From Tieghemostelium lacteum (lineage: Eukaryota; Evosea; Eumycetozoa; Dictyosteliales; Raperosteliaceae), in the NCBI GenBank assembly GCA_001606155.1, contig LODT01000009.1, forward strand, positions 62,001 to 126,000: a DNA stretch of 64,000 nt, read 5' to 3'. This document shows, one piece after another, positions 19,880 to 29,411 of the stretch (positions within the stretch are counted from its first letter, which is position 1; each line of letters opens with the position of its first letter). Position numbers and translations under genes: made by a program. The notes beneath the pieces were generated by a model. It did no database searches, was not told the origin of the DNA, and saw only the letters and a program-made list of their open reading frames with translations.

Positions 19880-21757
19880 TTATTTTTTAATATATAATTT
19901 ACAAGATAAATCTTTAATTTTAGATATAGAAGATGTGTGTGAAATATATATGGATTTAATAAAATAAGATGGGTTGGCTGTACATGTTGTATTCAAATCT
20001 TGAATTGATTCGTTTGAAAATTGGTTTTCACAGAGGATGATAGATATCAGTGTGGTGTTATTTGGAAGTATTTGACCAGTGAGTTTTGATAATGATTTAT
20101 CTGATAGTTGACAATTGGAGAGGTTTACTTCAATCAGTGATTTGGAATTCAAAAGGAATTCTAAAGTGTCAGGTGAGGATAGAGGACATTGACTGATATT
20201 CAATGTTTGTAGTTTAGATTTACTATTCAATTTACCTAAGAACTTTGGTAGATAGGTCTGATAGTGAAGTGGTAGAACATTTGTTAAATTCAATTGCACA
20301 ATGTTATTGTGGTTTAGAGATTCTCCAAAATCGTCTATAGTAGTTGGTGCATTTGAGAATACCAAGTTACTTAGATTCAATGTCAAAAGTGATCTATTGG
20401 ATTGAAGTGAATGTGTAAATTGATTGAAACTCGAGTTGTCAATTGGAGATTGATTATTTGAAATATTCAGTGTTGTCAATTGGCATTTATCCATTTCCAG
20501 TATCTCACCAAGTATTACTAAACATTGATTAGACAATTGCATGTTGGATAGGTTTAAGTGACATAATGGGATTTTAGTGTTTTCTTTAATGGATTGTAAT
20601 AATAGTTCAACAGCACCAGGTTCAACCGACTTGTTTTCTGATAGATCAAGGTACTTTAAATGGGTTGAGAATTTTGTAATTTCACATAACTCTTTAATAT
20701 CAATATTCTCCAATTGACAATTACTTAGTGACAGAGTTGATAGTAATTGAGAGCATGGTTTGTTGAACTTTTCAATTCGGACTATATTTAGTTTACTAGT
20801 TGGTGATGGAGATCCAGAGACTATTGAATTGTTTTTATTGGATACTATTGGGTCTACTCCAAAGGAAGTAACTTGTAGATTTTGTAAACTTGCACAGGAG
20901 TTAACTACTGCTTTGATTACATCTACCATTTGATTTTGATTTTGTTTATAGTGAATATTTACATTGGTCAATTGAGATTGGTGTTGATGGTTTTTGAAAT
21001 AGTCAGAAAGTCTATCATAGGCTGAGATTTCACTTTCAAAATCCAAGTTTTTGAGGATTAGTGTATTTACAGATTGCAAACCTTGAAGAAGGTCACAGAT
21101 GAGGTCAACTTGTGAGCTTGTGCCATTGAGTATCTCTAAAGTTTTAACAGACTTTTTATTCTTTAGCTCTACAGAGACCATTTCAAACTCAGATACCAAT
21201 ACACTAGTCATATCAATAGAGATTCTAGAGAGTTTGTCCATAGAGTCCATGAGATATATAAGATTCTTTTGATGGTTACCATTGTTGATTGACAATTTAC
21301 CAATTTCAATTTCCTCCAAAGAGCAATAGATAAAGTTAAAATAGTTCATACACTGTTCCATCAGGGGTACTTTCATTTTAATTTGATTGGCATGTTTGAA
21401 GAAGGATTCCATTTGAATAGACTCTCCATTGATACGTGCAAGTGTTCTCCAATGTTTACAAACCAGTGATATTGTATTAAATTTCTTATCTAGAATTTTG
21501 TTACCATGTAATTTAGCCAATATCTTTGCCAACAAATCATAAGGTAACTTATTTATATGCCATCTAGCTAGAACCTCAACAGACCCATTCTTGGATTGGT
21601 TGTGTCTACCAGTGGATTGAATCAACAAAAATGGTGAAATATGGTTATTATTTACAAAATTCTCTTGTGATTGTTGGTGTTGTGATGATTTTGCTTTTTT
21701 AGATTTATGTGAAGAGTTTGGTGATGTGTGAAATATTTTTTGAAAAATTGATGTCAT
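19880..21757 (-). CDS. Leucine-rich repeat protein with N-terminal F-box-like segment
   Basis: One exon, 625 residues, convergent with the coiled-coil gene 60 bases away. Residues about 70-110 (LPYDLLAKILAKLHG, TISLVCKHWRTLARI) match an F-box helix pattern. From about 200 on there are regular ribonuclease-inhibitor-type LRRs (LKYLDLSENKSVEPGAVELLL, shortened; CHLNLSNMQLSNQCL; LIEVNLSNCQLSDKSL). The regular LxLSxN pattern suggests a curved protein-binding surface, so a substrate-recognition subunit of an SCF ligase is the most likely role. Its repeats are far more regular than those of the other F-box-like proteins in the window, so it is probably a separate lineage. Confidence 0.7.
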   Translation of the reverse strand: MTSIFQKIFHTSPNSSHKSKKAKSSQHQQSQENFVNNNHISPFLLIQSTGRHNQSKNGSVEVLARWHINKLPYDLLAKILAKLHGNKILDKKFNTISLVCKHWRTLARINGESIQMESFFKHANQIKMKVPLMEQCMNYFNFIYCSLEEIEIGKLSINNGNHQKNLIYLMDSMDKLSRISIDMTSVLVSEFEMVSVELKNKKSVKTLEILNGTSSQVDLICDLLQGLQSVNTLILKNLDFESEISAYDRLSDYFKNHQHQSQLTNVNIHYKQNQNQMVDVIKAVVNSCASLQNLQVTSFGVDPIVSNKNNSIVSGSPSPTSKLNIVRIEKFNKPCSQLLSTLSLSNCQLENIDIKELCEITKFSTHLKYLDLSENKSVEPGAVELLLQSIKENTKIPLCHLNLSNMQLSNQCLVILGEILEMDKCQLTTLNISNNQSPIDNSSFNQFTHSLQSNRSLLTLNLSNLVFSNAPTTIDDFGESLNHNNIVQLNLTNVLPLHYQTYLPKFLGKLNSKSKLQTLNISQCPLSSPDTLEFLLNSKSLIEVNLSNCQLSDKSLSKLTGQILPNNTTLISIILCENQFSNESIQDLNTTCTANPSYFIKSIYISHTSSISKIKDLSCKLYIKK

Positions 21758-22991
21758 TTTTTTTTAAGGTAAAAAGTGTAGGGGATGATGGTTTTTTAAG
21801 ATATATAATTAATTTTACAAATTAGTGTATATTTAATAGTATTATTACAAATTATTATTTATTATTAAAAAAAATAAAAATTAAATTGTAAATTTTTAAA
21901 TAAATAGTTATTAAAATTACTAAGATATTTAGTTGATTATTCTTTTTTGAAAATGTTTGTTAAAATTGAGAATTGTATATGATTAGGGGGTATGATAGTA
22001 TCGCCTCTCACCTACAGCATACTTTTTAGAGGGTATAAATTCAACAAAAATAGATTCCTATTACTTGTGTCAGGAATTTTTTTTTTTCAAAAATTCTGAT
22101 CAGAGGGACTTTCTTTTTCTTCAAAGTAGTAATGGGAGAGCTCTTCAGAGATGAAAATGAAAAAACAATAAAATGAAGATAGAATAAAAATAAAATAGAA
22201 AAAAAATTGTTAAATGGGGAATTCTAGATATTTATTTTTCCATCATGCTTAAAATAGAACATCATATTCTATTTTTGAATTTTATGCAATCTACAAAATT
22301 GTAGATTGACATTTCTTTTTAACAATTTCATCATGTTTGGTTCTAGTCTAATCCAAATTGGTATTATTAGATTGAGAGTTTTGATTTCATTTTGAAGTGA
22401 ATATGAATATCTATTTCAAAATGGTAAATGTTGAGTTAATTGTTATAGATTGATATTTTTTTATGTTAACAAATTTCTTATTAACTTTCTTTGATATGTG
22501 ACCTTTCATCTGTTATGGAGCTATTTGTTGAAAAACATAAGAAATTTGTCTTACAATATTGGACTTTCTCATTTTTAATAGGAAGTTGTTTCCCAATAAA
22601 ATGTGTGTTGATGCTGTTTAGTGTGTGAATACATTCTAACTGCATTTTCTTCTTGTATACTAACGGATTAAATCTCAATTGTTCTCCTTTGAATAAAATA
22701 ATGGAATGTTTGAAATTACACCCTCAAATCAAAAACACCGACTTTATTGTATATGACTTTAAACAGATAATCTCTTATTAAGTTTAAATCTGTTTGTTTA
22801 TTCAAATTTAATAATTACCAGTTTTATTGAAAGGGTAGAGTGATTTGTGTTATTTTTTGATGTTTTGCAATCACATCGAATTTTTGTAGAGGGGTGATTT
22901 CAAATAATGAAAAAAATAAATTAAATTTATATTAAATTTTTATATCTTTTTTTTTTTTTGTTAATAATAATATTAATGAGGGTTTCTGAGT
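21758..22991. other. Large intergenic region (1.2 kb) between divergent genes
   Basis: The longest gene-free stretch of the window. It contains the promoters of the LRR gene (minus) and the hydrophobic-hairpin gene (plus). A minus-strand frame at 22481-22678 (65 codons) shows no family signature and is not called. A perfect 10-bp inverted repeat lies at 22287-22308. The segment near 21990-22150 is less AT-rich than the rest and could hold a non-coding RNA, but no known family is visible. Confidence 0.45.
22287..22308. repeat. Perfect 22-bp inverted repeat (10-bp arms, 2-base spacer)
   Basis: The arms CAATCTACAA and TTGTAGATTG are exact reverse complements around AA. It sits in the middle of the 1.2-kb intergenic region. 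It could be a binding site for a dimeric regulator or chance in AT-rich DNA. No function is known. Confidence 0.5.
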
Positions 22992-24200
22992 ATGGAAATA
23001 AACAGTTTGGAAATGCCAACAGATTTCAAGTTCTCACCTTCACATGAGATTTCTAGATCAAATTACAAATATGAAGTAACCACTGCGTCACCTACAATAC
23101 ATAATAACCTTTTAAATAATAATAATAATATTAATAATAGTAGTAACAGTTCAGCTTCTTATGAATATTTGAATTTATATCTTAGTAAACCTAATAATAT
23201 AAATAATAATAATTTAACGTCACTAAATGCAACAACTACTACAACTACAACAACTACATCTTCCTCATCATATATTGGTGGACAACAACAACATCATTAT
23301 GATGATATTAGAAATATTTTATCAGATGATGGTGATGATGAAAAAGAGTATACTATTAATAACCAACATTCAAATACTAGTAATAGTAACTTTTTACTTT
23401 TAAATCATAAGAAAACTAGTAAACCAGTTATTAATAGTAAATTTAAAAATGAAAAAACTAGAGGTACTAATACTAATAATTCATCAGTTGGTTATATATT
23501 GTCAAAATGGATATCATTAAATAAGAATATAAATCAATTTGGTAATGATGATTCTTCTGATACATCCTCAACAAGTTCCAAGTCTAGATCACCAACTAGA
23601 TTATCACCTACTTTAAAGTCCTCTATAAAATCATCTACATTAAGCTCTAAGAGTTTGACTAGTTCTAATAGTAACAATAGTGGTGTTACTGGTAATATAA
23701 ATCTAAAATTAAATAATAGTACTAGTAGTACTACTAACATTGGTAGTGGTGGCAGTAATAGTAGTGGTAGTTCTCCTAAAAAGAACTTTAGTATAGGGAA
23801 TACTAGTGCTACTAGTAATAGTATAATATCACTAATAATTAGAATAATGGTATTACCAATTCTATTGATAATTAGTATACCATTTATATTGTCAATTGGT
23901 GGATTTATTACCATTTTGTCAATGGTTACTATTGGTACAGCATCAGCATTTCTATTCTTACTAGTTATTGCACCATTTATCATTGTGGCATTTGTTGGTG
24001 TTTTCTATCTAATTGCATTCCTAGTTAATGGATCAATATCACAAGTACACAAACCAATGGTATCTTTATTTGTCAGAGTATATGAATATTTGATAAAATC
24101 TACATCATCAATATTGGCATATATAATTTTAAAAGTTAAATTGTTTTTGTTTGATAATAATAATCATAATAACAGCAACAATATCAATAATAGTAAATAG
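22992..24200 (+). CDS. Membrane protein with long hydrophobic hairpin, promethin/oleosin-like shape
   Basis: One exon, 402 residues. The first 270 residues are low complexity (Asn, Ser and Thr runs, a short acidic patch DDGDDEKEY). Residues about 276-345 are almost entirely hydrophobic, with three to four segments broken by Gly/Pro (MVLPILLIISIPFILSIGG, FLFLLVIAPFIIVAFVGVFY). An amphipathic helix (HKPMVSLFVRVYEYLIK) and an Asn-rich end follow. This arrangement, a soluble tail plus a hydrophobic hairpin and amphipathic helix, is that of lipid-droplet hairpin proteins such as promethin (LDAF1) and oleosins. The link is one of shape, not of clear sequence identity. An ordinary multi-pass membrane protein is the alternative. 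Confidence 0.6.
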   Translation: MEINSLEMPTDFKFSPSHEISRSNYKYEVTTASPTIHNNLLNNNNNINNSSNSSASYEYLNLYLSKPNNINNNNLTSLNATTTTTTTTTSSSSYIGGQQQHHYDDIRNILSDDGDDEKEYTINNQHSNTSNSNFLLLNHKKTSKPVINSKFKNEKTRGTNTNNSSVGYILSKWISLNKNINQFGNDDSSDTSSTSSKSRSPTRLSPTLKSSIKSSTLSSKSLTSSNSNNSGVTGNINLKLNNSTSSTTNIGSGGSNSSGSSPKKNFSIGNTSATSNSIISLIIRIMVLPILLIISIPFILSIGGFITILSMVTIGTASAFLFLLVIAPFIIVAFVGVFYLIAFLVNGSISQVHKPMVSLFVRVYEYLIKSTSSILAYIILKVKLFLFDNNNHNNSNNINNSK

Positions 24201-24553
24201 ATATGTATATATATTTCATTCCTTCTATCTATTCTGTTTCATATCTGTTTTTTTTTTTTTGTTAAATAATAACCATTAAAACTAATACATATCAATAAAT
24301 TAACATTTGAATTGATTTATCCCTATATCCTATCTTAAATTATCCGCGCTTTTAGTGTAATTCTAAAAAGAAAGAATTCTTTTTTATTTTACTTGATCAT
24401 GATGGTATTTTTAAATTTTGTTTTTTCCTGTTTATATATATTCGTTTGGATTGTTGTTTTTGTTGTTGGTTTTGTTGGTTGTATACATTTTAATAAATAT
24501 TATTTGTTATTTTTAAATTACAAAATAGTGATGTTGTCAAGGGGGTGGTTTAT
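24201..24553. other. Convergent 3' intergenic region
   Basis: About 350 AT-rich bases between the 3' ends of the hairpin-protein gene (plus) and the light-chain gene (minus). It should hold two polyadenylation regions. Nothing else is seen. Confidence 0.5.
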
Positions 24554-24846
24554 CTAATCCCACAAGAATAACATTCCTACAAATGTTTCATATTGAACAT
24601 AACCTGAGTTTTGTGGATCTGCTTCATAAATTAACTCTTCAATCTGTTAATTATATTCAGGATAATGAGTTAATAGCATAATATACAAAAGTCTCATAAA
24701 AGATTACATACCTCATCATGGGGCATCATATCACCTAATTCATTTAAAACTTTTCTTAGGTAATCTACAGTTACATATCCATTACCATCACGATCAAAAA
24801 CTTTAAATGCCTCAATAACCTGAGCTTTAGTATTAACGTGATTCAT
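24554..24846 (-). CDS. Single-lobe myosin-I light chain (two EF-hands, 74 residues), MlcB/MlcC type
   Basis: Exon 1 (24712-24846, 45 codons) and exon 2 (24554-24643) join in phase 0 through a GTATGT...TTAACAG intron. The 74-residue product starts MNHVNTKAQVIEAFKVFDRD. The first EF-hand has a canonical calcium loop (DRDGNGYVTVDY). The second loop (ADPQNSGYVQYE) is altered at several ligand positions and may not bind calcium. The protein is half the length of calmodulin. Dictyostelium uses such 73-74 residue, single-lobe light chains (MlcB, MlcC) on the neck IQ motifs of class I myosins at the actin-rich cortex. I cannot decide which of the two this is. The gene is split and short, so it is easily missed. 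Confidence 0.82.
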
Positions 24847-25098
24847 TTTGATTTCAGATTTTTAATTTGATGGAAATAAAAAAAAAAAAAAGGTTTTTGA
24901 TGAATGATATTTTTGGGTCCAAATTCAAATAAAATGAGTGAAGATAGGAAAAAAAAATAAATTTTAGTTTTGTGTTATTGACACATTTGAATTTAATAAA
25001 TTTATAAGTAAAATTGATGATCGTTATATATTGAAAAGTGATTGAATAATATATGTAATAAAGAAAAACAAATAGGGTATTCAAAGATTTGTGGGGGT

Positions 25099-28000
25099 TT
25101 AATGATTTTCGTTACCAAATTCCATAAAATATTTCTTTGAATATCTATTGTAGGAGGCTCTTCTTCTGTGACGTAGATAGGCAACTAAAGCAACTAAAGC
25201 TGCAATTACAAATAGTGGTAAGAGAATACCAAGTGCAATCTTCCAACCATTTGATTCTTTCTTCTTCTCACCGGTATTATCACATTGTTCACCATAGAAA
25301 CCCAAGTTACAAGCACAACTGCCATCAGTTGAACATACACCTTGTCCTGAACAGCTACCACATGAGGTTGGGTATTGTAAATCATATTGGTTTGATGATT
25401 GTAATTCAGCAGATTGAACAAATACAACAGTGTTACCACTGGGTGGGAATGTAATATCTGGAATGTTACATGTTAGTGTTGAGCCCTCTATTAATTGAAC
25501 TTCTTGACATGTAGTTTCATTAAGTTTAACTACAGGTGGAGTAATACCAAAATTCTGACCAGTGATAGTTACTAGAATTTTCTTTGTCTGTTGATTATAG
25601 GTTATTGTAGCACCTGTGAGAGTTGGTGATTGATATTGAGTTTCGTATTCAAATGTCTTGGTATGTTCGTTGGTAATGGTCAAAGTGAATTTACCTTGTC
25701 CTGATGGAATCTTGCAATCCATAGCAGTGTTATCAGTATTACCATTGGTACAAGTTAAAGTTGTGCTGGTACCATTAGATAACTTCATAGTAACTGCGTA
25801 GGAATCCTTCATAAAGTACCCATTAACTTTAACAGTGGCACCAGATGTAGTTGGCAATGGTGTAATGCTTACAAGTTGTGGAGTTAATACAAAATCTAAA
25901 ACATCATCTGAAGCTTGACCAGCAACTGTAATTGAGAAATCAACTGGATCTAGAGTTGAATCATTTGGAATGGTTACATATAGATGATATTCAGCGGCAT
26001 CTGAGTAGTGGTCAATGGTAATCTTTGAGGTTGTGTATCCAGTGACTGTGACTTGGTCTTCAAAATCACCAAAATTAGTTCCAAATACAGTTAAGACATT
26101 GTTCGAGTTAGAGACATCGGTTATTTTAGGAGCAGTGTAGGAAAGTGTGACTGTTTGAGGTGATGATCTATCATGGGCTGTTTGGAGTAAGTTGATATTA
26201 ACAGCTAGATTTTTACCTACACCAGATGGAACATGAACTTCGATTAATTCACTACTAGTTACATTGGATTCTGAAATGTCAATGGTGTATGTGCCTATGG
26301 TAATTGTAATATTGTTTGCAATTCCAATGGAAGTGGTTTCAAAGAATTTACCAGAGAACTCTACATTTCCACCATCAGTTGGAAGTGTGGTTAGAGCATT
26401 ACCATTGAATGTTAGAGCAGTTAATACAGGTGATAGGTACCAATCAAATGTTGTAGAACTAATGACATTCTCTACAGTATATGTAGCTGATACTACTGAT
26501 GCTGGAATTGTACATACTAAAGGTCCATCAATAGATGCCTGGGTACATGCAGTGATTGAAACAGAACCAGCTTTAATTTGTACTGGAGTGGTTGCAAAAT
26601 CACCTAACCCATTACCATCAATAGTTACTTGAGTACCATCATCATTCTGGTCAAATGATATACTATCCAATTGGGTATAGGTAAAGGTTTTAGTAATTGG
26701 ATTTGCTAAATCAGTCCATGTGATTGTTACAGCAGATGTTAATGTCTGAGGCCATGTGTCAGGTGTACATTTAAATCCATTGGCAGTTACACTAGCATCA
26801 ATAATAACACAATCAGCAGTACCAATAGTTACAGTCAATCCAGCTGCTTCGAATCCTGAACCAATGATTTCTAATGGTGTATTTGTGTTACCAAATGACA
26901 TTGGTGCAAAATCAAGGCAGTAGATTGTAAATGTCTCACTTACTAATCCTTTAACAGTTACAGTGACTACCTTGTTTGTAATGTCACCTTTATTCCCTGC
27001 TGGTACTGAACATGTGATGGTAGTTTGAGTTACACTATTAATTGTGCATGGAGCTGTATCAATAGTTACAGTAACATCAGCTGTAACAGTACCAAAATTA
27101 GAACCAGTAATTTCAACATTATCAAAATCTGAAGTACAGGCACTCTTGATATCACTAATTACAGGAGATGCATATTCCATTGGTAATTCATTACTTAAAA
27201 CTTGACCTAGTTTAAGTACAACTGGTGTAACAGTACCACTACCTGCAATATATGTACAAGATACTTGAGTGTTACTGGCGACCATAACTGGACTAGTACA
27301 TGGAATACCACCAATAGTTACAGTAATTAAAGATGCATCAGTAAAGAAATTGGTACCTGTTATAATTACAGCTTCTGAACCATCAGTAGGTGGGTTACTA
27401 ACACTAGTCATTGTAGGAGCAGCATAACTAACAATAAAGTTTTTGTTTGTAGCTTGACCATTAATAGATACAGGAGCTGTGTATGGTAAGTAACCAGCTT
27501 TAGTTGTATAGGTATAACTTTGATTATCATTTCTTGGGAATGGACCTTGGTCACCAATAGTAACTGTTGATAATAAGAATCCAGTATTTGAAACAGTAAT
27601 AGGAACATTGTCACCACCAGCTGTAGAAGCACTTGGCCATTGAGATGGATCTAGAGTTGGAACTCCACCAAATAAAAGTAATGTTGAATAGATAGCTAGT
27701 GGATCAGTAATTGCTAAAGTCTTATTAGCATTGACATCATAATAAAATTCGGTAGTACTTGTCCATGTTGGATCTGGGTTTTCCATATCATATCCAATGC
27801 ACTCATATGTTACATCATCAACTACAAATGCTGATTTTTCTGGATCCCAAGCTACACCCAATGAAATTAACAATTCATTGGGTTGAGTGTTTATATTATT
27901 GGATTTCAACAATGCAGCTTGTTCAGTACTTGTTATACATGGAACTGGATAGGCAGTTTGCAATCCTAATTTTTGTGTAGAGTAATTAGTACTTAATTCA

Positions 28001-29122
28001 GCTTGGTAACTATTTAATAAAAATTGATTTTGATTTACATAGTCTTTAAAATAGAGATAGTGTTAATACTTCAATAGTGTAGTTATAATGTGAGTATAGG
28101 TGTAATAACATACAAACTGATAATCTAGAGGTAGTAGATGGAATTCCATTAACAGTGACTTGAATTGGAGAGTAAGAAGTTGGAAGAGTTGCCAAAGAAC
28201 ATGATATAGCTTGTTGTGAGACTAAAAATTCAATAGTGGCGCAAGCTTGTCCACCAACAGTTACGGCGATTGCTGAATTATCTTCACCAAAATTTTGACC
28301 AACAATAGTAAAGAGAGTATTTGTGGAAGAGATTGGGTAGTAACTTGAAACGTATGGTTGTTGATATGTGAACATAAAATTTACAGTTATAATAGGAGGG
28401 CCAGGAATATCGTAGCTACCAATATATGAACCAGAACCTGCTGGAATTGGAGTTGGGTAAACAATTTGGAAGGTGTCAGTTGGGTTTTGAATATTGGTGA
28501 ATGTAATTGTAGTAGAGACAACTGGTTCCTGGCCATCTGGTGTAACCAAGGTCAGAGTTTGACCACCTTCAGCTATATAGGATTCAGTTACAGGTGCTGT
28601 CACAGTAGTGCCATCATATCCACCAGATTCACAAAGTACATAATCGGCAGTACTTTGCATTTTCCATGTATTTGAGGATGTACTATCAATAACTACATTC
28701 TCAGCAGTGAGTTGAGGTTGAGCAGTAATAGGATCAAAATTACAGAACCCAAAACATTGTCCATTAACATGTGTAAATATAGTTGGATTATCTAATTTAC
28801 TTTCTGGACCTTGATCATAACTTAAAATACCAGATGTGATATTCATCGAACCGGCAATAAAAACTTGTGTTGTGATAGCAGGATCTTCTACAGCCAATAC
28901 ATGTTCAACTATAAATTTCCATTCATCAACATTACTTACAGTGGCCACGTAAGCTGGTGAGGCACATTGTGTAACCGCATCGGCATATGCTGAACCTGGG
29001 GTTGTTAATTGAACAACTGTATAGACGTGTGAATTCGTATCCCATGTCACAGGAGCACCATTTAGTACACTCAACAGTAATACTAATATAAATGTTATAA
29101 ATAAATTTTCTTTAGAAAACAT
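25099..29122 (-). CDS. Type I surface protein: C-type-lectin-like domain, many IPT/TIG repeats, EGF, one membrane span
   Basis: Exon 1 (28114-29122) and exon 2 (25099-28001) join in phase 1 (GTATGT donor) to 1303 residues. A signal peptide (1-22) is followed by a C-type-lectin-like fold at about 25-175: the AYADAVTQC / YVATVSNVDEW / YVLCESGGYD pattern. Then come about ten IPT/TIG beta-sandwich repeats with the usual G-x-N/F-F-G core and paired Cys (ITGSNFG, VTVTIDTAPC). One EGF-like module (CSGQGVCSTDGSCACNLGFYG) follows, then a membrane span near 1257-1279 and a short basic cytosolic tail (RHRRRASYNRY). TIG-repeat proteins of this kind mediate cell-cell recognition in dictyostelids (the TgrB1/TgrC1 group is the known case). 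The lectin-like head suggests binding of a sugar or protein ligand. The acceptor at 28001/28002 was chosen among nearby AGs by phase. Confidence 0.82.
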
Positions 29123-29411
29123 TGCGTAATCTTTTTGTGAGCCTTCTAAAATTAAAAATAAAAAAAAAAAAAAAAGTTCGACACATAGACAAAAGATAAA
29201 AAGGCTTTTTTCTTAAAAAATCGATTTTTCAAATAAAATTTTTAAGTTTTGAAGAAATCCGGATCTAGATTTGGATTTTTTATTTTTGATAAAAAATACC
29301 CTTAAAAACGCTAGTTTTTACAACAACAGTTAGATCTCTGTTTTTCTTACTTTTTTCCCTTTGATAACAGAGATAATTGAAAGGTGTCATGATATTCCGA
29401 GTTTGTGTTTT

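Noticed and set aside
22481-22678. Minus-strand frame of 65 codons in the large intergenic region
   Set aside because: No motif, no A-rich leader and no homolog in the window; likely chance.
23534-23983. Minus-strand frame of 149 codons opposite the hairpin-protein gene
   Set aside because: Its Leu/Ile/Val-rich translation mirrors Ser/Thr/Asn repeats and hydrophobic codons of the plus-strand gene.
26264-26632. Plus-strand frame of 122 codons opposite the TIG receptor
   Set aside because: It is antisense to well-formed TIG repeats and has no independent support.
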